NCBI RefSeq assembly: GCF_000285595.1
Contig: NZ_HE611069.1
Coordinates: 36,868-100,867, forward strand
Direction of reading: 5' to 3'
Length of the DNA stretch: 64,000 nucleotides
Source: Kurthia senegalensis
Lineage (GTDB): Bacteria > Bacillota > Bacilli > Bacillales_A > Planococcaceae
The notes under the pieces were generated by a model that searched no databases, was not told the origin of the DNA, and saw nothing but the letters and a program-made list of their open reading frames with translations. The first letter of the stretch is position 1; every line of letters starts with the position of its first letter. The translations under genes were made by a program, and so were the position numbers. Shown here one piece after another: positions 1-7,790 of the stretch.

Positions 1-601
1 TTACTTTATCTTCATCAACACCTGCTTTTTGTGCTAAATCTGTTGCAACATCTAGCTCTTGATTAGCAACGTCTGTACGTTCTGTATCTAATTTTTCACC
101 AGTCGTTACTTCATATGCTTTATAAATACCTGCAAGTGCTGAGTGCCCTGTGACAGGCTTTGGTGCAGCTACTTCAACTTTAGCATCTGTAATACCTGCT
201 GTTAACATCGCATTTGAATACATATCTGCTGTTACTTGTGTAATGTTACTCGGTGTTTTAATGTCTACGACAATGCCGTACCCTTTGTCTTCAGGTGTAA
301 TTTTCGCAGAAGAAAATAAGCGAGCAGAAGCATTCCCACCACTTATATATTTGGCGATATCGCTTCCTGTTACGGTTACTTCTTGCACGCTATTCGTAAT
401 GCCTAAGCTGTTTTTTACGGTTTGTTTTTCACTTTCTGATAAAGATCCACCGTATACGACGATTGGGTCTCCTAGTTTCTCGTTGACAACATCTGCAGCC
501 GAAGCTGTTTGACTAAAGCTTGTCACAGCAGCTGTTGTCGCTATTGCAGATGTTGCTAAGCAAAATGCAGCAACTATGGCGTAAGCTCTTTTTTTCATCA
601 T
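1..601 (-). CDS. DUF1002 family secreted protein (3' end beyond left edge)
   Basis: Read directly from the minus strand; about 200 codons are present and the reading frame is still open at base 1. ATG at 601 follows AAGGAGAG with a 6-base gap; a second ATG lies at 598. The product begins with a positively charged end (MMKKRAYA), a hydrophobic stretch and an AxA-like site near residue 35, so it is exported. The mature part contains DPIVVYGGSLSESEKQTVKN, typical of DUF1002 proteins, whose molecular function is unknown to me. The family assignment comes from remembered sequence patterns rather than a search. No partner genes are visible since the window ends here. Confidence 0.75.
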   Translation of the reverse strand, partial: MMKKRAYAIVAAFCLATSAIATTAAVTSFSQTASAADVVNEKLGDPIVVYGGSLSESEKQTVKNSLGITNSVQEVTVTGSDIAKYISGGNASARLFSSAKITPEDKGYGIVVDIKTPSNITQVTADMYSNAMLTAGITDAKVEVAAPKPVTGHSALAGIYKAYEVTTGEKLDTERTDVANQELDVATDLAQKAGVDEDKV

Positions 602-740
602 TTGTTTCTCTCCTTCAAAACCAGTATGTTTATATTACGATTTAATCGTTTGAAAAGTTTCACATACTATTTTTCGGTTTATTTTACAAAAAATAAAGAA
701 AGCGACTACATTCCTTCTTTGTTTCCTTTATTCCTCTACA

Positions 741-773
741 AAAAAAGCCTTGAAACTTAAATAAGTTTCAAGG
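741..773 (-). terminator. Rho-independent terminator of cvfB
   Basis: An 11-bp perfect stem (748-758 with 763-773) with a 4-base loop is followed on the minus strand by a T run. It lies 12 bases after the cvfB stop codon. Confidence 0.85.
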
Positions 774-784
774 TTTTTCACTCT

Positions 785-1645
785 TTAATCTTTTATTTTT
801 GTCCAACCGTCTTCTTGTATAATACGACCGGCTTTCATTAGCGTACCTAATGCACGTTTGAAAGAACCTTTACTCATATCGAACATATCTTTAATTTCGT
901 CTGGTGATGATTTATCACCGAATGGCATTTTGCCGCCAACTTCTGTTAAGTAAGCAAAAATTTGCTCTGCATCTGCTGAAAGACGTTCGTATACACGAGG
1001 CTTCATAGAAGCATTTAATGTACCGTCCTCTTTTACTTCGATAATACGAACCGTTACGTCTGAACCGAAGCGAGGTTCTTCATCACGTTCTGTTTCGTGG
1101 ACAAAAATACGGTACGGTTGTTCAACACCTAATAAAAATGTACCGACTGGTAATAAGCGATATGGTCGTGCTACTACGTTTTTATTGAATAGTGTTTCAT
1201 CACCATCTACGAAGTGATCCATAACGCGTTCTTCTGTAATTAAGCGACCGAATAAGTTCCCGTTATAATCGACACGTAATGTGATGTATAAATGGTCACC
1301 AACTTTAGGCCATAAGCTTTCAATTTGTGGTAAATCTTCTGCTGGTACTGTTACTTCACGAGACGTACCAATATCAACTGTCGCACCATCGTGGTGAGAC
1401 ATTTTCATAACACGTGCCCATCCATAAGTTCCTTTACGGATTGTAGGAATCGCAGTCGTTGCAGCTAATTCTCCACGGCGGTCAGCGTATAAAAATACTT
1501 CGACTTTATCATTTTCTTGTAGTTCCTCTAATACCTCAGAGGCATTTAATGGGATCTCGACTTCATCGTTCGTTAGCACATATTGTGAAGCTAACTTTTC
1601 TTTAACGACAAGTGTTACGACATCTCCTGATTGTAATTCAGTCAT
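785..1645 (-). CDS. cvfB: S1 RNA-binding protein, CvfB/YitL family
   Basis: The 286-residue product has the usual length of CvfB (YitL in Bacillus). The family has three S1-like OB folds in the first two thirds and a C-terminal winged helix; here a repeated S1-like pattern such as GATVDIGTSREVTVP is seen around residues 90-105, and the end (SPDEIKDMFDMSKGSFKRAL) fits the helix-turn-helix. CvfB binds RNA and, in Staphylococcus aureus, affects virulence factor and protease expression; its role in other Firmicutes is unclear. ATG at 1645 follows AAAGGAG. It is 32 bases downstream of mntR and may be co-transcribed with it. Its own terminator follows. Confidence 0.85.
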   Translation of the reverse strand: MTELQSGDVVTLVVKEKLASQYVLTNDEVEIPLNASEVLEELQENDKVEVFLYADRRGELAATTAIPTIRKGTYGWARVMKMSHHDGATVDIGTSREVTVPAEDLPQIESLWPKVGDHLYITLRVDYNGNLFGRLITEERVMDHFVDGDETLFNKNVVARPYRLLPVGTFLLGVEQPYRIFVHETERDEEPRFGSDVTVRIIEVKEDGTLNASMKPRVYERLSADAEQIFAYLTEVGGKMPFGDKSSPDEIKDMFDMSKGSFKRALGTLMKAGRIIQEDGWTKIKD

Positions 1646-1677
1646 TTTAAAAAAACTCCTTTCTTCTTCGACACGTA

Positions 1678-2103
1678 CTATTTAATGGGATGTTCAGTAT
1701 CTTTCAGTGCAGCAATTTTTGAAACAAACTGTGGATTTTCTTCCAACACTTGAATCAAATCTGCAATACGGTCTATGGAGTTCCAACTAAGGTGATGTTC
1801 AATACCTTCAACATCGTTATAAATCAAGTCCTCATCGACGCCAATGAGTCGTAATAAATTCTCCAATAAACTATGTCTTTCAACGAGACGTTTCCCTAAC
1901 TTTGTACCTTTCGGCGTTAAAGAAAGTCCACGATATTTTTCATAAATTAAGTAACCATCTTTATCAAGTTTCTGAACCATTTTAGTAACAGAGGAAGGAA
2001 GTACTGATAATGCTTCTGCTATATCAGATACACGCGCATAGCCTTTTTGATCAATTAATAAATAAATTTGTTCGATGTGATCTTCCATACTTGGTGTCGG
2101 CAT
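1678..2103 (-). CDS. mntR: Manganese-responsive DtxR-family regulator MntR
   Basis: The 141-residue protein is nearly superimposable on Bacillus subtilis MntR. All known metal ligands are in register: D8, E11, H77, E99, E102 and H103. The N-terminal winged helix ([14 protein letters not shown]...[16 protein letters not shown]) contacts DNA and the central part dimerises. With Mn(II) bound, MntR represses manganese importers and, in B. subtilis, activates efflux genes. None of those transporter genes is in this window, so its targets lie elsewhere; the ZIP transporter at 21.4 kb is a possible but unsupported target. Start ATG at 2103 follows AGAGAGGGACAGTAG. Confidence 0.95.
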   Translation of the reverse strand: MPTPSMEDHIEQIYLLIDQKGYARVSDIAEALSVLPSSVTKMVQKLDKDGYLIYEKYRGLSLTPKGTKLGKRLVERHSLLENLLRLIGVDEDLIYNDVEGIEHHLSWNSIDRIADLIQVLEENPQFVSKIAALKDTEHPIK

Positions 2104-2192
2104 CTACTGTCCCTCTCTTTCAATCGTTATCTTATTAGTTTACTACAACTAACATGAAAACGTAAGCAACTACTTTATATTTACAATGTTCG

Positions 2193-2486
2193 TCACTTTT
2201 TATGTTTGTTTTGACCGACAACGTGGATTGCATGAATCACTTGTTTGTTAATCTGCTCCATATTTTTCGGTTGCTTTAATTCAGCAAATGCTCGGTCGCG
2301 TTCCTCGGCAGTTGCCACGTAAAAACTTTGTAAATTGTTTAATGCAATTGCACATGTTCTTTCTCCGCATAAATCACAATCGCAATAAGTCGGATATGCC
2401 GGTCCATGTAATAAAAAACCTACGAGACCTTGAACAATTTCTTCCGTCACATTTTTAAGCGGAATGAGTTGCTCTGTTTGTTCCAT
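2193..2486 (-). CDS. ComFB-like protein with cysteine cluster
   Basis: The 97-residue product contains the pattern YCDCDLCGERTCAIALNN followed by LQSFYV, resembling ComFB proteins (late competence family, zinc-type cysteines followed by an ALN..P.YV pattern). ComFB lies in the comF operon of B. subtilis but its function there is not established, and here comFA and comFC are absent, so this is a stand-alone paralogue. The four cysteines in residues 35-46 probably bind a metal. A lysine-rich tail (NKHKK) ends the protein. ATG at 2486 is preceded by AAGGGAATGCATTAAG, a weak ribosome site. Function unknown; the family call is by pattern. Confidence 0.65.
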   Translation of the reverse strand: MEQTEQLIPLKNVTEEIVQGLVGFLLHGPAYPTYCDCDLCGERTCAIALNNLQSFYVATAEERDRAFAELKQPKNMEQINKQVIHAIHVVGQNKHKK

Positions 2487-2581
2487 CTTAATGCATTCCC
2501 TTCAATTTAAAAGTTCATCGTTTTATTATGCGACAAATTGAAAGGAAATACGTGCACTTTAACGAGATTCATTTAATCTAT

Positions 2582-3694
2582 TTAATTTATACTACTAATT
2601 TTTGCATAGACGCACGTATCTCTTAGCTGTCCCGTACTCGCTTTACGTGAATCTTGCTTTAAAATACCTTCTAATTCGAAATTATTTTTCTCTGCAATCG
2701 CGCGACTTCGAATATTATCACGATCACAACGTATTTCTAAACGATTCGCTCCTAAATCTTCAAACGCAAATAGCGTCATACTATGCACCGCTTCTGTCAT
2801 ATAACCTTGACCACTATAACGTTCATCAATCCAATAACCAATTTCAAATTTAGGAATCGTCCAATCAATATGTTGCAAGCCAAGACAGCCGATAAATTCA
2901 TTTGATTGTTTATCAAATAAATGAAAGCGTAGCTCTTCACGATTCATAAAACGCGCAATCGCTCGTCGAATGTTTTCTTGCACATTTTCATGCGTCGGTT
3001 TTTTTTGTGCCCATGTCATATACGGCTTTAAAAATGCAACGGAGCGCTTAATTGCCTCGTACACTTTTTCTGTATCTTGTTCTTCTGGTATGCGTACAAG
3101 CAAGCGGCTCGTCTCAAATTGAGAGGGGAAATTCCAATATTTTTTATAATCAAATTCTTCATGCTCATCGTTCCATGATACGGGAGTCGTCTTTTCTTCT
3201 AAAAAATCTTCCCGCGTAATACCGTACGTAACCGCATCATAATACGCATCTTCTTTTGGCATATACCATGCGTCTCTAAAATGTGCTTCTTTAACGAATC
3301 CAACACTTTCAAATGTTTTTCTCATCGGTACATTATCTTGTCTCGTATGACCTTCTAAACGAATTTTTTTCGTCGGTAAGTCAAAAATAAACTTTGTTAA
3401 TAAATGCAGCGCAATTTTCCCGTAGCCGAGACCACGCCATTGTTCAGCAATACGTAAATCAAAAACTGGAATATCATCTTGCAAATCGTATAACTGAACC
3501 ATTCCGACTTTTTGTTCTTCATCATTTTCTATCCAAAATGTTTTGACATCATCCGATTCATAGCCGCCTTCTTCAATCGTTCGTTCAATTAATTCTCTAC
3601 CAGGGTGAGACTGTACGTGATAGGGCCATTCATTTTTAGTCATAAAGTGAATGAGCGGTTCTTGTTCTTCCATTGTCCATTCTTTAAGTCGCAT
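2582..3694 (-). CDS. Tandem GNAT N-acetyltransferase (two catalytic domains)
   Basis: Two GNAT folds lie in one 370-residue chain. The N-terminal unit (about 1-150) has the acetyl-CoA loop pattern RGLGYGKIAL and then NVPMRKTFESVGF. The C-terminal unit (about 190-370) has SGQGYMTEAV and DNIRSRAIAEKNNFELEGIL, the pattern of RimJ/RimL-like acetyltransferases that modify ribosomal proteins or small molecules. A linker around 155-190 is rich in acidic and aromatic residues. The fusion suggests either two acetylation steps or one active and one regulatory domain; the substrates cannot be read from sequence. ATG at 3694 follows AGAAGGTGTAGAAT. It stands apart from its neighbours. Confidence 0.85.
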   Translation of the reverse strand: MRLKEWTMEEQEPLIHFMTKNEWPYHVQSHPGRELIERTIEEGGYESDDVKTFWIENDEEQKVGMVQLYDLQDDIPVFDLRIAEQWRGLGYGKIALHLLTKFIFDLPTKKIRLEGHTRQDNVPMRKTFESVGFVKEAHFRDAWYMPKEDAYYDAVTYGITREDFLEEKTTPVSWNDEHEEFDYKKYWNFPSQFETSRLLVRIPEEQDTEKVYEAIKRSVAFLKPYMTWAQKKPTHENVQENIRRAIARFMNREELRFHLFDKQSNEFIGCLGLQHIDWTIPKFEIGYWIDERYSGQGYMTEAVHSMTLFAFEDLGANRLEIRCDRDNIRSRAIAEKNNFELEGILKQDSRKASTGQLRDTCVYAKISSIN

Positions 3695-3767
3695 ATTCTA
3701 CACCTTCTATTCATTAATGTATGTTACTTTCATTATAAAGAAAATTATACTTCGGTGACACTATCAT

Positions 3768-4118
3768 CTATTGATTTACCCAATTGTAGCCAACTACGAC
3801 GCCAAGAAAACTAAGAAACAAAGTCATCACAACGTATAAAATACTCGTAGAAATTTGTTTGCTTTTCCAAAGTTTTACTACATCAAAAGCAAATGTTGAA
3901 AAAGTCGTCAAAGCACCGAGAAACCCGGTTACGAAAAAAGCGGTCATACTCCCGTTTAAAAGAAGTGGAATCGTGCAACCGATTATAAAAGATCCGGTAA
4001 AGTTCACGAGAAGCGTTGCTACGTAAAAAGGTCTTCCTTGTTTCTCAAATACATACGTACAAATGTAGCGTACGATTGCACCGAGTATGCCTCCGATCAT
4101 CAAAAAGAAAATAGTCAT
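3768..4118 (-). CDS. crcB: Fluoride channel subunit CrcB/Fluc (second of pair)
   Basis: The 116-residue, four-helix membrane protein shows the Fluc hallmarks: NFTGSFIIG in helix 2 and GFLGALTTFSTFAFD in helix 3, which supplies the phenylalanine box and the central sodium site. Fluc channels export fluoride as antiparallel dimers. Its ATG overlaps the stop of the upstream crcB by four bases (ATGA at 4115-4118), so the two are translationally coupled and probably form a heterodimer, as in other Bacillales with paired crcB genes. The stop overlaps no other gene. I found no fluoride riboswitch because the pair begins inside exoA. Confidence 0.93.
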   Translation of the reverse strand: MTIFFLMIGGILGAIVRYICTYVFEKQGRPFYVATLLVNFTGSFIIGCTIPLLLNGSMTAFFVTGFLGALTTFSTFAFDVVKLWKSKQISTSILYVVMTLFLSFLGVVVGYNWVNQ

Positions 4119-4477
4119 TTAGCATGCCTCACTTTCTTCATGAGTCCATAACCAACCGCTGCGCAAACGATGCAGCCAAGTGTCATTCCAAATGCATAGG
4201 CAATACTCCCAATAGGTGATTGTTGGAAATGATGAAGCCAGTCGGCAGAAAAAGCTGAAAAGGTCGTAAACGAGCCGAGAAAGCCAGTCGTTAAAAGTAG
4301 TTTCAATTGTGCATTCGGTTTCGTTTCGAAATAAGCGTTCAATAGGCCCATTAATAAACTCCCGAATCCGTTTACAAGCCACAGAACAATCGAAGCTTCG
4401 AACCACTGCATGCAACCATATCTTAGCAATACACCGAAAGTAGCACCAACGCCGACGAATAAACTATTTTTCCACAT
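4115..4477 (-). CDS. crcB: Fluoride channel subunit CrcB/Fluc (first of pair)
   Basis: The 120-residue product has four predicted membrane helices with NGFGSLLMG in helix 2 and GFLGSFTTFSAFS in helix 3, the conserved fluoride-conducting motifs. ATG at 4477 lies 14 bases inside the 3' end of exoA in another frame, so translation may be coupled to exoA and the order exoA-crcB-crcB is one transcript. The two CrcB proteins are clearly different in sequence, which fits a heterodimeric channel rather than a recent duplication. Confidence 0.93.
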   Translation of the reverse strand: MWKNSLFVGVGATFGVLLRYGCMQWFEASIVLWLVNGFGSLLMGLLNAYFETKPNAQLKLLLTTGFLGSFTTFSAFSADWLHHFQQSPIGSIAYAFGMTLGCIVCAAVGYGLMKKVRHAK

Positions 4478-5225
4478 GAAGTGTTAAAGCAATCGGACAA
4501 TGATCGCTCCCTAGTTGTTGGTCATGAATTTCAGCTGTTTCGATTTGTGGAACGAGTCGGTCTGAAACGATAAAGTAATCAATGCGCCAACCAATATTTC
4601 TCTCACGTACTTTATTCATGTAAGACCACCACGTAAATCGATTGCTTTCTGTCGGATATTTGTGACGGAATGAATCGGTAAAGCCGCTATTTAAAAGCAA
4701 AGTCATCTTGCTTCTTTCTCCGTCTGTAAATCCAGAGTTCCCTACATTTGATTTTGCATTTTTTAAATCAATTTCCTCATGTGCTACGTTCAAATCGCCG
4801 CAATAAATGACCGGCTTTTGTGCATCAAGTTGTTGTAAATATACGCGTAGGTCATCTTCCCATACGAGACGTTCTTCTAATCTAGCTAAATCTCTTTTAG
4901 AATTCGGTGTGTATACCGTTACGACATAAAAATTTTCATACTCCAACGTAATAATACGACCTTCGTCTTCCGTTTCATGGTCCCCGACGCCATACTTCAC
5001 ACTTAACGGCGTATGCTTCGTAAAAATAGCTGTCCCTGAGTATCCTTTTTTCAACGCATAATTCCAATATTGTTCATAACCTGGTAAATCGATTTCAACT
5101 TGCCCTGCTTGACATTTCGTTTCTTGAATACAGAAAAAGTCTGCATCTACTTCTTGAAAATACGTAAGCCAACCTTTTTTTAAGCAAGCGCGAATACCAT
5201 TTACATTCCAAGATACAAATTTCAT
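4464..5225 (-). CDS. exoA: Exodeoxyribonuclease III / AP endonuclease
   Basis: The 253-residue enzyme matches the ExoA/Xth family from MKFVSWNVNGIRA to the end. Catalytic motifs are visible: the metal-binding glutamate in CIQETKCQ, YCGDLNVAH (Asp/Asn pair), and GSDHCPIAL with the active histidine. It cuts at abasic sites in base excision repair and removes 3' blocking groups. A longer reading frame reaches 5333, but ATG at 5225 has GGGGAG nine bases upstream and matches the family's N terminus, so I chose it. The last codons overlap the first crcB, an odd pairing of DNA repair with fluoride export. Confidence 0.93.
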   Translation of the reverse strand: MKFVSWNVNGIRACLKKGWLTYFQEVDADFFCIQETKCQAGQVEIDLPGYEQYWNYALKKGYSGTAIFTKHTPLSVKYGVGDHETEDEGRIITLEYENFYVVTVYTPNSKRDLARLEERLVWEDDLRVYLQQLDAQKPVIYCGDLNVAHEEIDLKNAKSNVGNSGFTDGERSKMTLLLNSGFTDSFRHKYPTESNRFTWWSYMNKVRERNIGWRIDYFIVSDRLVPQIETAEIHDQQLGSDHCPIALTLHVEK

Positions 5226-5314
5226 CTCATTAAACTCCCCTATCGTAACGGATAATTGTTTATTTTTGATTATACGGCAAATAAATAGTACGTACGTAAA
5301 TTTATTATATGTAT

Positions 5315-5349
5315 AAAAAAACAGGACACACATTTAAATGCGTACCCTG
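5315..5349 (-). terminator. Rho-independent terminator of murB
   Basis: A 14-bp stem with some G-T pairs (5322-5349) is followed on the minus strand by seven T residues. It sits 58 bases after the murB stop and separates murB from exoA. Confidence 0.7.
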
Positions 5350-5406
5350 CTTCCTTTACTTAGATTGGCATCTCACCGGATACTTCATGACTAAGTTACT
5401 GTCTTA

Positions 5407-6336
5407 TTATTGAACAGCTGTCGATACGTCGTCGCCGACAATTTTCACTTCTGTTTCCAGTGAAATACCGAATTTTTCTTTTACGACACGTTGTACCATA
5501 TGAATAGTTTCAATATAGTCTGTTGCTGTCGCTGTTCCTGTTTTATTAATAATAAACCCTGCATGTTTCGTCGATACTTCTGCACCGCCGACACCATGTC
5601 CTTGTAAGCCGCTATCTTGAATTAACTTCCCAGCAAAGTGACCTGGAGGGCGTTTGAATACAGAGCCCGCTGAAGGATATTCAAGCGGTTGACGAGATTC
5701 ACGTTTCTCTGTTAAGTCTGCGATTGTTGCATCAATTTGTGCTTGGTCGCCAACTTTTAATGAGAAAACAGAAGATAAGGCATAATAACCTTCATCTGCG
5801 ATAATACTTTTACGATAGCCTAATTTTAATTCTTCTTTTGAAAGCGTTAAAATGTCGCCATTTTTCGTTAATACTTTACAGCTTTTAATGACATCATTAA
5901 TTTCGCCACCGTATGCGCCAGCGTTCATCGCCATTGCGCCACCAATTGATCCTGGAATACCACATGAAAACTCTAAACCAGACAATTGATTGGAAGCAGC
6001 AATTCTTGATACTTCTTTAATAAGTGCACCTGATTGTGCATATAATTCTTGCCCATTGATTTCTACTTTGTCTAATTTTGCAAAGTTTAAAACGATACCA
6101 CGAACACCGCCGTCACGAACGACCATATTAGAGCCATTTCCTAATAAAAGAATGTCAATTTGGTTTGCGCGTGCATATTTTACAACAGCACCCGCTTGTT
6201 CTTCTGTTTCTGGCATAACGAACACATCAGCGGGACCGCCAAGTTTTGTCATCGTATATTTATTTAGTGGTTCATCTAATTTTACGTTTGCTGGATCGAC
6301 TATTTTTGCAAGATCTTCTGCCCATTGCATCTTCAT
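5407..6336 (-). CDS. murB: UDP-N-acetylenolpyruvoylglucosamine reductase MurB
   Basis: The product is the FAD enzyme that reduces UDP-GlcNAc-enolpyruvate to UDP-MurNAc, the second committed step of peptidoglycan synthesis. Visible motifs: TMTKLGGPAD at the FAD domain start, LLLGNGSNMVV, GLEFSCGIPGSIGGAMAMNAGAYG split around residues 120-145, and SAGSVFKRPPG carrying the catalytic serine. The length of 309 residues and lack of an extra loop fit the type II enzymes of Firmicutes. An upstream TTG at 6366 has no ribosome site; ATG at 6336 has AGAAAGGA 14 bases upstream and ATG at 6330 is a second option. Confidence 0.93.
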   Translation of the reverse strand: MKMQWAEDLAKIVDPANVKLDEPLNKYTMTKLGGPADVFVMPETEEQAGAVVKYARANQIDILLLGNGSNMVVRDGGVRGIVLNFAKLDKVEINGQELYAQSGALIKEVSRIAASNQLSGLEFSCGIPGSIGGAMAMNAGAYGGEINDVIKSCKVLTKNGDILTLSKEELKLGYRKSIIADEGYYALSSVFSLKVGDQAQIDATIADLTEKRESRQPLEYPSAGSVFKRPPGHFAGKLIQDSGLQGHGVGGAEVSTKHAGFIINKTGTATATDYIETIHMVQRVVKEKFGISLETEVKIVGDDVSTAVQ

Positions 6337-6414
6337 AATGAAAAATCCAATCCTTTCTACTTTCAAGTCATTCTCTTACGAATGTACATTAGACATTTTA
6401 CAGTTTTTCTACTA

Positions 6415-6729
6415 TTAAAGCCACTGTTTCGACCATTTTTCAATCGCATTAATCGTATCGCCCATGCTTAAACCCTTTTCAGTTAACTTATATTCTACAC
6501 GAACAGGTACTTCTGTATAAACAGAGCGTTCTACTAAACCTTCTTTTTCGAGTTCTTTTAAACGTTCTGATAATAAACGCCCGCTAATTGGTAAAGCCGA
6601 TTCCATTTGGTTAAAGCGTTTCGGCCCTGTTAATAACTCATATAAAATTAAGCCAACCCAGCGTTTCCCTATTAAATCCATTGCTTTTGACAATCTCGGA
6701 CAAAGTGTTGTGTTTGCTTGTTCTTCCAT
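6415..6729 (-). CDS. HxlR/DUF24-family redox regulator (YodB/CatR-like)
   Basis: This 104-residue winged-helix protein resembles B. subtilis YodB and CatR. It carries the single conserved N-terminal cysteine in TLCPRLSKAMDLIGKRW (C10), the residue these repressors use to sense quinones and diamide by thiol alkylation or disulfide formation. The next motif, GPKRFNQME and LLSERLKELEKEGLVER, is the DNA-binding helix region. It is transcribed away from the CatE-like dioxygenase across a 153-base intergenic region with matched operator repeats, so it most likely represses that gene and itself, as CatR does for catDE. Specificity for catechol rather than quinones is inferred. ATG at 6729 follows AAGGAGTG. 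Confidence 0.85.
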   Translation of the reverse strand: MEEQANTTLCPRLSKAMDLIGKRWVGLILYELLTGPKRFNQMESALPISGRLLSERLKELEKEGLVERSVYTEVPVRVEYKLTEKGLSMGDTINAIEKWSKQWL

Positions 6730-6752
6730 TATAGTTCACTCCTTGTTTTTCT

Positions 6753-6781
6753 ATTGTAACGAGAAAAAAGTAACTTTTCAA
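6753..6781 (-). promoter_or_regulatory. Sigma-A-type promoter of the HxlR-family regulator
   Basis: TTGAAA (6776-6781) and TACAAT (6753-6758) are spaced by 17 bases on the minus strand. An AAAGTAACTTT element (6767-6777) fills the spacer, sharing the GTAAC half-site with the operator at 6827-6847, which suggests autoregulation. Confidence 0.65.
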
Positions 6782-6800
6782 CTTTTCGTAACTAACTTAC

Positions 6801-6829
6801 TTGACGTAATGAAATTATTAATATATAGT
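6801..6829 (+). promoter_or_regulatory. Sigma-A-type promoter of the CatE-like gene
   Basis: TTGACG (6801-6806) and TATAGT (6824-6829) are 17 bases apart. The right end of the -10 box is covered by the palindrome at 6827-6847. Confidence 0.65.
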
Positions 6830-6847
6830 TACTTACATAAAGTAACT
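6827..6847. promoter_or_regulatory. Palindromic operator, probable HxlR-regulator site
   Basis: A perfect inverted repeat AGTTACTT-ACATA-AAGTAACT (8-bp arms, 5-base spacer) covers the -10 end and start region of the CatE-like gene. Further GTAAC half-sites occur at 6756, 6770 and 6788. Binding by the divergent regulator is inferred from position and symmetry. Confidence 0.65.
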
Positions 6848-6882
6848 TAATAAAAATTGCATTTAGAAAGGACTTATCCACA

Positions 6883-7746
6883 ATGGCATTTCAATTAGAT
6901 CCTAATATGAAGCTCGGTTATACACAGCTACGCGTGTTAAACCTTTCAAAACAAAAAGCATACTATGAAAAATTAGGTTTTCAATTATTAAATGAAACAG
7001 AAAATGAAGTTGTTTTCGGTGCAGGTAGCGATGATGCTGTTCTTATTTTGAAACAAGAAGACGATAGCATCCCTCGTCCACCACGTACGACAGGCTTATT
7101 CCATTTTGCTATTCTCGTACCAAGCCGTGAAGCACTTGCGCACGTAATCGGAAATATTGCACAACAAGGTGTTCCGTTTAGCGGTGCAGGTGATCATTTG
7201 TACTCAGAAGCTTTTTATTTAACAGATCCTGAAGGAAACGGCGTTGAAATTTATCACGACCGTCCGAAATCAGAATGGACTATTCACGAAAATGGCATGA
7301 TTGATACAGATACGTTACCTGTTGATGTAGAAGACGTTTTATCTCTTTACGACCCTGCAAACGAATGGACAGGCTTTCCTAAAGGAACCATTCTCGGTCA
7401 TATGCATTTAAACGTTTCCGTTCTTGATTCACAATTAGAACATTTTTATTTCGACGTACTAGGTTTCGATTTGAAAACGAATTTCCATAACTCTGCCTAC
7501 TTCGTTTCTGCAGGTGGCTATCACCACCATATCGCAATGAACGTATGGGCTGGCGTCGGTGCTCCACCGTCTCCACATAACGCATCTGGCTTAATGAGCT
7601 TCTCTTTAAACTTATCTTCACTAGATAAGTTAGAAGAACTTCGCCAACAATTACGAAAAGAAAATGTTTCATTTGTTGATGAAAAGGAAAAAATTATTGT
7701 GAAAGACGTAAATGGTAACGACATGATTTTCGTCGTTCAATTATAA
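6883..7746 (+). CDS. catE: Extradiol ring-cleavage dioxygenase, CatE-like
   Basis: The 287-residue protein has two vicinal-oxygen-chelate modules and aligns along its length with B. subtilis CatE (YfiE), a catechol-2,3-dioxygenase that opens catechol and related diols. The C-terminal module holds the likely iron ligands in GHMHLNVS and GGYHHHIAMN plus a late glutamate region. The N-terminal module has RPPRTTGLFHFAIL and DPEGNGVEIYHDRP, the usual CatE pattern. ATG at 6883 has AGAAAGGA upstream. The divergent HxlR regulator and the operator over the promoter suggest induction by catechols or quinones. YceI follows 44 bases later and may share the message. Confidence 0.88.
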   Translation: MAFQLDPNMKLGYTQLRVLNLSKQKAYYEKLGFQLLNETENEVVFGAGSDDAVLILKQEDDSIPRPPRTTGLFHFAILVPSREALAHVIGNIAQQGVPFSGAGDHLYSEAFYLTDPEGNGVEIYHDRPKSEWTIHENGMIDTDTLPVDVEDVLSLYDPANEWTGFPKGTILGHMHLNVSVLDSQLEHFYFDVLGFDLKTNFHNSAYFVSAGGYHHHIAMNVWAGVGAPPSPHNASGLMSFSLNLSSLDKLEELRQQLRKENVSFVDEKEKIIVKDVNGNDMIFVVQL

Positions 7747-7790
7747 AAAGAAGCAACTCATACTTACACATTTTAGGAGGAATTTTTAAC

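Noticed and set aside
150..512. 120-codon plus-strand frame opposite the DUF1002 gene
   Set aside because: The minus strand encodes a recognisable exported protein with a good ribosome site; this frame is its shadow.
5334..5334. Upstream start of exoA giving 36 extra residues
   Set aside because: The extra residues are not family-like, and a terminator for murB lies there; ATG at 5225 has a clear ribosome site.
6366..6366. TTG start giving MurB ten extra residues
   Set aside because: There is no ribosome site in front, and the extra residues do not match the family.
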